From the NCBI GenBank assembly GCA_037013685.1, contig CM072899.1, positions 3,527,479 to 3,591,478 of the forward strand: DNA of 64,000 nt, written 5' to 3'. This DNA comes from Acridotheres tristis (Eukaryota > Chordata > Aves > Passeriformes > Sturnidae). Shown here piece by piece: positions 47,101 to 59,100 of this stretch; the first letter of the stretch is position 1, and every line of letters begins with the position of its first letter. The position numbers and the translations under genes are program-made. The notes below the pieces were generated by a model that saw only the letters and a list, made by a program, of their open reading frames with translations, ran no database searches and was not told the origin of the DNA.

Positions 47101-50100
47101 GCTAATTTTGGTGACTGTAGGTGTAATGTGCCAGTTCGAGCATGGACTCCTCGATTTAAAGTAAAAACCAGGATTCCTGGTGGCATTTATACAGTGTCTG
47201 TAAAAGCTGCTGTCTTCATTGGAACTAAGTAAATTAAAATCAGACATTCCTGAGCATGTCATATTTGCTTCTCCTGGTTTGCAGGTGAGACAGCCCCTGA
47301 AAGGTGGGTTGGCCTCATAGGTCTGTTTGCCTTTTCATCTCTTCCTTACAATCGAAGCCTTGTCCTTGTTACACTGTAATTACCCAGTCTGAAGCCAGCA
47401 GGGAGTTGCTTCTTGATGTGTAGGATGTGAATTTCTCCTAAATAAATGTAGGATTAATTACATTCACAGCATGTCACGGAGGTGATGAGATCCACTGTGA
47501 TTGTTCAGGCTCCCTTCTCTTTTCCCCAGGTTTTCTGAATCCCTTGTTTAATCAATACAATGTAATGTTGCCCTGAAGTGTTAAGGCCTGATGCTGCAAA
47601 GGCATGAATGAATCCAGGACTTTGAGGAAAAAAAAAAAGATTTGTGAGATACAGAATTTTTACTGCTTGTGTCACATCGGATCCTCAAGTGCACAAGGGA
47701 GTGAAGAACTCAGCTTTAAGTATTGTAGTTTCAGCCCATTGCATTGTTTTTACCTCAAGCTTTTGCTAGATTTGGGAAAGTATTTTGTAACATAAACATC
47801 TTTAAGCTTCTGTAGTCAAATATGATCTTTCAATGAATGTAAATAGAATTTTAGCATACATTCTGATGGCACGTTAAAATAATTTGTGAAATGGATCATT
47901 TATCTACAAACTGAAGAAATTTGATTTGGTTATTATTTGCTAAAATCTGGGAAACTTTGAAAAACGTTGCAAAGTGTAGAAAATATCTTGATTGTGCCAT
48001 TTTTGCAGCTGTTTCTTCTTGGCATTTTTGTTTTCTTTAGTGTTTCGGGGTTTTGAAAAGCTCAGAATACTTGAAAAGACACAAGGCAGGCTTTTCAATG
48101 TCTTTTGATATTTGCTTTTTTGCTGCTTTGTAGGGTTGATATTCATAGATGAATAGAATGGTTTGAGCTGGAAAGGACATGAAAGGTCATCCCATTCCAC
48201 CTCCTGCCATGGGCAGGGATACCTCCCACCATCCCAGGATATCCAGCCTGGCCTTGGACACTTGCAGGGATCCAGCACAGCTGCTCTGGGCACCTGTGCC
48301 AGGGCTTGCCCATCCTCACAGGGAAGATCTTTTTCAGAATATCCCATTTAAACCTACCCATACTCATGAAGTCCTATTTAACCTTTATGGCATTTTCATG
48401 TTCCTAGGAAGGGTTTAATTGTAACATTTGAAAGTCAGGAATGTCCTGTTAAATGAGTGAATGGAGTTACTCCTGTAGCCTCAGCACCTCCACTGTGAAA
48501 ATACTGAGTTCAGATAGCATTCAGGAACAAAACTGTCCTAAAAGGTTTTCAAATGGTGCACTGTTAATGTTAGTTTATTAAATTTTTGATTTGTGGTGGG
48601 GGAAAGAGGGAATGTGTTAACACATAATAAAAATGAGTTGGTGCTTTAAAGCATTCTCAAATGTTAGAGGAATATGCTAATTTTCAGCTGTTAACCTCCT
48701 GGATCCAGCAGCCGTGATGCCAAAGAACAAAGGCATAAGCAGTAATATATTCTGGATGAAAATCCTGCCTCTTGGCTCTGTGGGATTAATCTGATTTGTA
48801 CAGCACGTTTAAAGCACTTTATCCAGTTGAGGCGTGAGGGAAAATGCCCCTCATGGTGTTGTGTTTCACTGTCTTAGGGGGTCACGAGCAGCTGGTCCCT
48901 GCTCTGCCTGGGTTTGGTTTGACTTCACCTTCATTGCTGCCCATGTCAGCCTTAGTTTAGTGGAGGCTGCAGTAGTTTCAGGTTTGATTAAAACTCCAGT
49001 TTTCAGAGTGTGTGATGCAGAGAAAAGCCAAATTGCTTTCATGGTGCTGCTTTGAAAGCAGCTTTGCCATTAGAATGTGTTTTTAGCTTACGTTCTGCTG
49101 CAGCCAGTTGTGATCACTTATCAGGTAGTGTAACAACCCCATCACAAAACCCCTTAACTTGATCTGTTCTCATCTGTTTTGCAGTGAGAGGATTATATTT
49201 CTGACGATAGCTTTTTAATGATAATGCCATTGTGGATGCACTGAAGCCACGTAATTCTCTGCCCCCACTCCCTGCAAAACAAAAAAACTCCTGTTTTGAA
49301 GAATTTTAATTTGAAGGCCATTCTTCCCTTTGCTGTTCTGCTTCGATGAGAGCCATGCAGGCACAAGGACAAACCCCAAAACCTTGGTGCTGCTCATGAT
49401 CACACCTGGGATGTGGTGAGGCAGCTGGGCTTTCTCAGGCTGCACCCTGCCTGTGCTGTGGGGACTTCTGCAGTAGCTCATGGCTACAATCCCTAATTAT
49501 TGTAGCTCATGGCTACAATCCCCAATTATTGTAATTCCTTCTTAGCAGGTTTTACAAGCTGGCATTACTGCTGCTGGCAGGCAGTTCAGTGTGCAGCACT
49601 GTTTGCTGCCTGCCTGGGGTACTTGTGCTGTGCTGGGTTTGCTTCCCATTCACTTCCTTGGTGGCCTGGAGTGCTGAATTAACTTTGAGCTGTCCCAGCT
49701 GCTCTTACCAATAATGAGAGTGGCTTCTTCAGATGGTCTTTGAGATTAATTTAATGCATATTTAAAAATTTGTAGGAAAATACATAATGCTTCCTGCTAG
49801 AATTTTTTTTTTTTTGTGTGGCATTGTTATTTATTTAAAGGTATAAAATTAATTGCACAAGCTGCCCCAGAGTTGCCATAAGTGCTTATTTGAATAATGT
49901 GCATTTTAATACAAGTGAGTCTAAAATGACACACTCAGTAAAAGCTTGTAGAGCACAGTTATGGAGATTAAAAGACAGCTGAGGGCAACAGCATCAGAAA
50001 AATAGGTTGGGTCATGCTTGAGAACAGTTTGAACCTGAGCAGGTGAGAGGGTGAGTGCACTTCAGCTGAAGAAGCAGAGTAGTATCATTTAGAAGAAGGA

Positions 50101-53100
50101 AGTGGCATGACCTTAAAATGCATCATTTGTAAGACTGTGTTAAAACACTGATTCTAGTGCCTGTTCAAGAAGATGTTGAAAAATTGAGAGGATTAGGGGG
50201 GGAAATACTTCATGAATGTAAATGACTCAGTGACCTGTGTTAAGCCAAGACATCAAATAAATTGGTTAGAAAATTAAAGGTTGATTAGGACTTGTCTACA
50301 AGTATGATGGGACAGAGATTTCAGATTTTAGCCATTGAGTTGTATTAAAAAAAACAAAACCACAGTCTATTTGAACAGGAAAAATTCAGACAGCAATAAA
50401 TTTTCACATTTTCCTAGTGAAAAGTAATTGACTCATTCTCCTTTTGTTGTTGGGTAATTCTGTAGTCTTACTTGTTTCTATCAAAATTGCACAGCTCAGA
50501 TGAACACCTTTTGGTTCAAACCTGAGCTCTGGGTCTGACACAGAAAGTACTGGAGATTCTGAGTAATTTCTTATGCTACTAAAACAGGAAATGCTATCAT
50601 TTTCCTTAAAACTTAGGTAGGACTTTACCAGTTTATCAAAGAGTAGGCTGACTGTTGGTAGAACTCCCAAATTTATTTTGTTTCATCCCAGGTCATCTGC
50701 TCTTACACCTTAGATCACAGTTCTTGGATTTAAAAATAATAATTTACAGGCACATTCTCTGAGTCTTTTTCAGTGTTTTGATACATGTTTTTATACAATT
50801 TGTTTGTTTGCTGCCAGTGCCTCTCCTTAGGTCCTGCATCTTGTTTAAGGCCTGAGCTGTCACTTCACGTGTCTGTAAAGCAGGAGGTGCACACAGAGCA
50901 CTTGTAAATAACAATACCCAACTAATCTAGTACACTGATTTAAGAGCCTTAAGGCAAAACACTGCCCTGAGGGCTCAGAAAGGTGATAGACAGGTGTGTA
51001 TAATACCAGAAATTCCCCCTCATGTATGTTTTAGCAAGCCCTGTAAAACATGGATTTTTAACAAGGGATTTAATCTCTCCTTCCAGCTGCTAGCTGCAGT
51101 TTCCTTTGATGTTTTTGCTCTCCTGCCCTCTGTTGTTTTTTTGGTTATTTATTCCATCACTTTTCTATAGCTCAGATTCCTTCAGGCTGTGTCTGAATGC
51201 ACCTTGCTGTGGGCAGAGAAGGCAAAAGAAGAAAGCCATTTTTTTGCCCCCTCAGGCTACTGCTTTGATTTTGCAAAGTTGTTGGGAGGCAGTTCCTGTG
51301 TGCCTGCAGAAGGGTCAGTGATCTGTGTCGTGTCTTTTCAGGCAGCACAGCTCAGCTGAGTGCATTTCTGGTTTGAAGAGGGGAAGGATGAGCTGGTGCA
51401 GCCCTTGCCTTTCTGAGCGGGTGGAATGTGCAGTTCTGCTCCAAGGGGGAAGCTGAGCTCCAAGCTGGGAACATCTTCCTGCTTTGTTTCCACCCTGCTC
51501 AGCAGCTAGCTTAATAATACAAACAATCATTTCTGTGAGGCATGATCGTGGAATCATGGAACAATTTGGTTTGGGAGGGACCTTTACAGATCCAACCCTC
51601 CTGCAGTGAGCTGGGACATCTTCAACTCGGTCAGGTTGATCCAAGCCCTGCCCAGCCTGGCCTTGAATATTTCCAGGGATGGGGCAGCCACAGCTTCTCT
51701 GGGCAACCTTTCCCAGTGTTTTATCACCCTCTTTGTTAAAAGCTGTTCTTATATCTAATCTAACTGGACCCTGCTGCAGTTTCAAACCATCCTCCCTTGT
51801 TCAGTGGTGCCCCAGAGCAGCTGGGAGCAGTTGCCCAAACACAACAGGGGATGTGGCAGGAGCTGGGAGCAGGCTGTTCACCTCAGGCCCTTGCACAAAT
51901 CTCTTTTCCTGCCCCGAGTTTGCAGGATTTGGTGTCTTTTCCTGTTCAGCCTGTGAGATGAGGATGGACTGAGAGTGAGAGGGCTGCAGGTGGTGTTTTC
52001 CATTCAAGTGTTCCAGGTGTCAGTCACAGTAATGGAGCACTGGAAGAGTTGAATTCTGATCAACCCCACTGCGTTGTTTGGTGGATAAATTCCATTGTAA
52101 AGTTGGAGTAATATTTGTAATTGTGGCTTTATGCCTGTTCCCTGCCATTGTTGCTATTTTTGTAATACAGGACTTTGCTAGCATTATCCTGACACTAAAA
52201 TTCACATTTTCTGCCCTGCTGTGTGAGTACCTTTTATTCCTATGCTGTAACACAAATTGTCTGATTTGAGAAGAGTTTGCTCCTATACCACCAGAAGTGC
52301 CAGTGAAAACCAAGTTCTAAGTAATGGCAGCAAAGAAACTTGAGGGAGAAGGGGCTAATACAGAACAGTTGTCAGTGTTCCATTTCTGTAACACAGCCAA
52401 TATTATTATCATTTTATAAAATCTCTCTGCATCTGTTTTGTGGTGAGTTATCTATTCATCTTTCATTATTTTTGTTTATCATATATGACTTTGGAAGCTG
52501 TGCCATTGTTAGATGTTTGGACTGGCTGCAACTTACTGGAGCTATTTTGGCAACAGAGCTCCATTAAACTATTCTTAAAACATATAAATACTCTTCAGTT
52601 TCTTTTTATAGTCCAATATTAATTCCAAGTCTGTTTTCTCTTACGAATATTTTCATAATATCATCTACATAAGTAAGCTGTACTTGATTTCTTTTATAAT
52701 CCATGATCTGTTTGGTTTCCACTTATCAAAAAGACCAAGTAATGAAAGTAAGATGTTATATTGGAAAGCTTCATCTTTTTTTTAAATATTTATAAATGTG
52801 AAGTTCAGCTCATGCAGTATTTAGATTCATTATGAAAGAAGCACTGTGGAATTTCAGAATAAATATGGGGGGGAAAGTCACTTGAAACATTCAGACTTAC
52901 TAACATAAAAGAAATCACTTAAATTGAAACGATGGTGCTATGTTTTATATTTGATTTATGGTTAACAAACTGTAATACTTTAAGCTATGTAGATAGCAGT
53001 TCATGTTTACAAGACTGCCAGTTGGATTGCAGTGCAAGTACATCACTCTCCTGGTTTCAGAATCCACCTAATGCCCTTTGAAAGCCAGGATTCCAAGATT

Positions 53101-56100
53101 AAAGCATTTTGTGTTCCCCTTAAGCCAGCTGGATTCTCCCCATCAGCCGTTGTTTATGGGGCAGGGCTGTGTTTTGTCACCTGCACAGAGGGGGGGGTTT
53201 CTCATGTTTCTCATCTCCAGAGTAGTCTCTTGGAGCTGCATTTCTGCTTTTCTGCTCCTCTCCATTTGAAGTGGGGCCATCTTGCTCACAGGGAGATGCA
53301 TTTTTTGAACCCAGCACTCACTTTCCAGTGTGGTTTTCCTGTTTGCAGTGAAGATTTGCTGTTCAGGGAATGCTTTCCCAGTCTCTCCTTTGTCTGGTAT
53401 CTGTGAGGAAAGGAGGAAAAAAAGACTTTATAAACTTCCCAAGCCTTGTGCTCTTGTCCCTTGCCCACATCCTTTGACACCTCCACCAGGCACGAGGTGT
53501 ATCCACAGCTGGAATTAGCATGGATCAGCTGGCTGGTGGCTGCCTGCCCTGGCCTCCCACCAAGTCAAGACACAATAGCTGTGTCCTGCCAGCCTTGTCC
53601 CAGGAGACTCATTATTCATCCCTCTGCTTATTTTCATGAAATATGTAGGCATTCAAAGATCTTAAAATTCTAGTTTCTCCTAAATTTGATGGAGTTGCTT
53701 TCTGTTTCCAGGAGTTGTTAGAAAGGAAATGATTAACAGTCAGTATGGACATGGGCAGTGTAACTGTGTAAAGCTAGGTTATTTAGGCTAAAAATCAGAG
53801 TCCATCATCTTGAGAGACAGAAAGCATGAATTCCTCCCTGCAGTTGCATAAAAGATCTTGCACAGATTGAGCACTTATTCTTGAGTACTGACTCAAAGTT
53901 TAGAAATTCAGTAGTCTTTGATGTGTTGAGGAGATGGTTTGTTTCTTTCCTATGAAAACAGTGATTAATCCAGGACTAATTCCTGTGAACCAATGTTGTG
54001 GATTTGCTGTTGTGTTTACACTCATCTGTCTTTTGTTGCAGATAAGGTAGAAGATTAGTTAAAGTTTAGGTCAATTTTTACCTAAGTTCTGGAGAAAATG
54101 GTCCTGTTTTTCCTTTACTAACATTCTTCCTTTATCTTCTGTACTCATTGATCAGAGCTAATGAGATTTTAATGGAGTTATTTATGGCTTCTCCCTCTTA
54201 CTATAAAAGTGTATAATAAACTGAGCACACGAAGCTGTTGGATGGTGCTGTTTGTTTTTATCTCTGTTAATTGTACAACCTCTTCTGTGATTCTTTCAGA
54301 TCCCCTAAGCCAGGTAGGGTATGATGAGCAAACCAGCTAATAAAGGCTGGAAAGAAATTTAGTTGATATTACTTATTCATCTTTCTGATGATTATAAAAG
54401 ATTTTCTGTGCTCTTCTGCTCTTTTGCTGCCATGAAAGGGTTCAGGTGCTGTGTGTATTTTCAGTTCATGCCTTAAGCTTCACGGTAGTATTGTGCTTTA
54501 AGTTTTAGCCTGAAAAGAATAGTTATGTTCCTAGAGCTAGATGAAATAAAATCTGTGCACAGATTGCCCAAACTTGTGGGGAATTGGGGCACAAGTGTGT
54601 ATTAAGGTACTTCAGCAATAAAACCAATGTAAAGTTAGTTGTTGTCATGTAATACAGCAGTGTGCTTGAGAGGCAAAGTGGGTGGTACTATTTACACCAA
54701 GATTACTTTCTGCTCTGAATTTCCTTCAGAACTTCCCTTTGGAGTATTTTTGTTCCCTGATCCTGAACTGGCTTTTTCAAAGCTATTTCACTGTGATTGG
54801 AGGTCACTGACTAGTGTATAATTGAAGCAATCATTATAAATAACCTTGAAAGTGAAATAATAAATGGTGAAATATGTGAGATGCTATAAAACACACTCTA
54901 AAATATATAATTGAGCCTTACTCTCTTGTCTCCAGGCAGATTCTGAGGCTCAAGTTCTTTTGTAACCCATGACTTTTTAAAGAGTGGTTTGGGCAAATGG
55001 ATGGTGCCTTTAGTGTGATGATTTTCTTATTATTGCACCTAAATGTCCATTTGTAAGGGTTCTTTTCCTGAACTGGAGGGGTTTTGTGATCTAACCTCAT
55101 TGTTGGACCATTTATGCAATTTTGTGCCTGTTGACTGGAGCTGTTTCTGCATTAATGAATTCTGCTTTAGTATTCAACACCATCATCATTATTGCTCCTG
55201 TGTCTTACCAGTCAGGGCTGATCAAACCTAGACTCTTTCATGTCTTGAATATTTTATTAAAATCAAATTGTCTGTCAATTCTATATCATAAGAATTCAAT
55301 TTCTTTTTCCTTTCAAGCTGCCTCAAAATGCATATCAGGTGTGGAGGGATGTTTCTCATTGTTAGTTGCCTTTCTGAAGGAATAATGCTACTTTTGGGCT
55401 AAACCCCTGAAGTTTAATTTCTGTCACAGGCATTTGAGAATGTGCCTTTCCTCTGCTTCATCCTCCACCCCTGGCTCTCAGAATATGCTGATCAGTGACC
55501 AGAGTGATCTCAGTTATCAGCTTCAAGCTTTCCCCAAAGATCACCTGTGTGGTTGCTCCAGTAGCTGTTTGGGACTAGACAGAAGCTGCATCTGAATTTT
55601 AGAGCAAAGAACAATTTATTTTCTTGCTGATGGATTAGTCAGGTGCTTTTCCAGCTGTGTCCTTCTTGTATGAGCTCACTTTCTTAGCTTCTGCTTTTGT
55701 GTTTGGCTGTAACTTGTTGGTCCTTCTGCTTTGAGAGAACTTGGGCTGGCTGTAGCCTTACTCCATAGGGATGTGAATTTCCAAAAGGATCGTGATAGAG
55801 TTCCATGGGGAGTTCATTTGGCGTTATCTGGAGACTGGACATTGAGCAGTGTCTCTTCATACCCCTGATGTGTGGGCAGATAAGGCTTGAGCTGGAAGAC
55901 AGTGATGGAATCCAGCAAGAACCACTGTGGGCAGGGAGAAAATGTGACCATCCGAAGGGTGTGCAGAGCTTGTCCCTTTGCAAGTGCCCTTTTGTTCACT
56001 GGTGACAGACCCTGCAGAAGCACCAGTGATGTCCTATTGCAGCCTGTCCTCAACCAGTCTGGTGGCAAGGCAGAAAATGTCATTATTCCTTACAGTTGAA

Positions 56101-59100
56101 CTGACATTTCAATGTCTCGCAGATAGTAAATTTGCACACTCTCTGTATCTGAACTGCTGAGACTCTGGGATAATATCTGGTGATGTCTGAGATAATATTA
56201 ACTCTAGAATTGTCTTAATACTTGCAGTGCCTCTGGCTAAATGAATAATTGTGGGAAATTGTAAGCAGTGCTGCCAGGTATGTAATTTGGAACACATTTA
56301 AAGTGGGGTTACTGGTCTGATTGTATTGCTTGGTATCTTATCTGTTTTATCAGAGAAAGAGACTGTCTGTGAAACTTTCTCTCCTAAGTCTGAGTTTTGC
56401 CAGGCCTTGTGGAGAAAGGTAGTGTAAATATAGCCTGATGCTTTCTCTTTAAACTTGATAACTTCTTGTATGTTAAAGATATAAAATTAAGGCTCTTGTG
56501 ATGCAACAGGAAGCTTTGTGCCTAATGCAGCAGCTTCACTGCGAGATGGATCCTGTGTGTCCAGAGCTCCTGCTGAGTGGAGATAAGTTAAGGAACTGCC
56601 CTTTGTGCGTGTGTCAGCCCTGCCGAGTGGCACAGCACGCTGCTGGTTTGTGTTTGGCTGCATCCTGAGGAGCTGCTGGCAGGGACACAGCCCCGCTCCT
56701 ACCCGCGCCCAAGGCACGTCTGTGCTTGACGTCTCCGCTGCTCTCAGACTTGTTTATCTTGCCTGCAAGGCTCAAAGTAATTAATGTAAAGTGTTCCACA
56801 CTCTGAAACAGGGCTGCTCAGCCTCGTGGAGACGAGTCCTGCCAACATGGAGCTCTGATTCCCTCTGGAACACTGAGTGGGCCCTAGCCACTTGTGAGCA
56901 ACATAATTTTTAGTTAATTCCAAGGTCAGTTAGGTCCCATTCAAACACCAGGCTGGCCAGCAGAGCTGCTGTCAGTGTTTGTGATACTGAGGGTCCTGTG
57001 CTTTGTTTCTTTCCAGCTGTGCTGGGGCTGGAGCAGCTTGATGTGCCCTGGCAGCTCTGAGCTGTCACTTGGCCAGGACTGAGCCAGGGGAGATAGCAGG
57101 GAGACTCTGCTGGATTTTGCTATGTCTTACACCTTGTTTACACAGAACTTCAGGACAGGGGATGTTTGTATACATCTGTGAATGCAAAGCCAAACTGATG
57201 AGCCAGTAGAAATAATCCTTCTATTGTTTACAAAAACAAAAGCAAGCCAGAGCTTGTGCCTGTGCAGGAAAAGTCACTTTACATTCCACAGTGGGATGTT
57301 ACTGACTCCAGCTTTGGGAGGCTGTGCTGCCAGTGTGAACTTCTGATGGAACCATGGAATGGTTTGGGTTGGAGGAGACCTTAAAGATCAGCCAGTTTCA
57401 ACCCGGGACACCTTCCACTGTCCCAAGGTGCTCCAAGCCCCAGTGTCCAACCTGGTCTTGGACACTCCAGGGATCCAGGGGCACCACAGCTGCCCTGGGC
57501 AGTGACATTCACTCCCGTGTTTGCAAATAATCTGCAGAGTGTTTTAGATCTGTAATTCCCCTGCCATGATTGAGTATGCAGTGCCACTGCCATTCAGAAT
57601 GAGGAGCAGACTGCTGATTTTAATATTTTCAAGCTCTCTTTGAGTTGTTTGGTCTTTTTAACATAACTGCTAAAACAAGAGTGGTGCTGCATGTAAGGGA
57701 AGTACCAGGCAGATGGGAAGGTCTGAGCTATTAACACTCTTTTTTTTAAACCTTTTTCCTTACATAGTGCTGACTGATGGACATATTATACAGCAGCATA
57801 ATTATTTTTTTCTTCATATTTGGGGAAAATGAGAGGATTTTGTGGCTGGATGTACCCCCCCACCCAAGTCCTGCATTTGTTTTTTACTGTCAGTGACTGG
57901 GTTGATTTTTATCTTCCCTACCAGCTTATGTGAAATCTTCCTTGGAAACAATCAAATCCCTGATGTCTGTCTGCAGTGAGACTTCTTCCTCACAGCTCTA
58001 TGTTCTGGAGATAACAGTTATCTTGCCTCTTCAGATCCTGGTGCTCTCTGGACTCCCTGGAACAGAAAGCACAAGTGGAGCTTGTAGGAATTTGGCTTTA
58101 CCTGGGGTTATGTCCTGCTCTGCTCCCGCCCTGGTTGTCACTCGTGTCCCAGTCCTACAGTCAGTCCCATCACCATCTCTTCTCTTCATGCTGCCACAGG
58201 TGGCCTTTGCTGTAAACCTCTAATGATTTCCCTTTCCTGTTGCATAATCCTCTTTTTATTTTTCTCAGAGTTCTATCCATCTCCCTTTATTTGCGAAATC
58301 TCCTTTGATTCTTTGTTCTTTTCAACCCAGTTTTAGTCCTTTATAATCTAAGATCTGTAGAACAAGATTTTTTTTCTTCTTCTAGCACCTGAAGAAACTC
58401 TCCTGTGCCTAGACAAGGATTACTGTAGTTCTGTCTTGGAATTTTAATTCCAGACTACATGGACAAGCCCTGAGATGCTTCTCTTATCTGTTCCTCAAAG
58501 CTATGCATTAAACAAAACATGCATCTGATCAGTTTAACCTGTAATTAAACATTTTCCTTAAGCAACTGACATTGTGATAACTAATAATTATCATGTGTAG
58601 CACCTTTAAAACCTATTATGCATGTTTATGTAAGAACACTATTACCATAATAATAAGATATCATTACCACAAATGTGCATACTGAATGAGCATGTCTTAA
58701 AGTAATCATGGATTCCATTAATCATACTTGAAAAATTAAAGTATTTGCTGTCTAATCTCTCAAACACTACTCCAAAGATTTTTGGAAACAGCAGGGCCTG
58801 TTTACTGCAGGTCTCTCTACACAAGATCTCATTTCTGATGTCTCATTTTTGTTTTCCTGAATTGTTGCTTATCTTTCACCTTGGGAAACCATCAGCTGAG
58901 GGAGCCAGGTCTCCCTTTGAAAGCATTTCCATGCTGATTTTTAGTCTGTTTGCCTCGGTTTTGTTGTCCAGGGAGTGCTGCCACCTTTTCTTAAGGCTGA
59001 TGTGAAATGCATTCCTGAAACTTGGTTCTCCTTCAAATTAGATAATTTCCTTAAAGGAGATGAACTGATGACTAATTATAATTCTCTTAGTTGCACAGGG

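Noticed and set aside
51315..51785. 156-codon minus-strand open frame in SHQ1 intron 11
   Set aside because: Most of it is a CR1 3' tail read in sense; no reverse-transcriptase motif is present.
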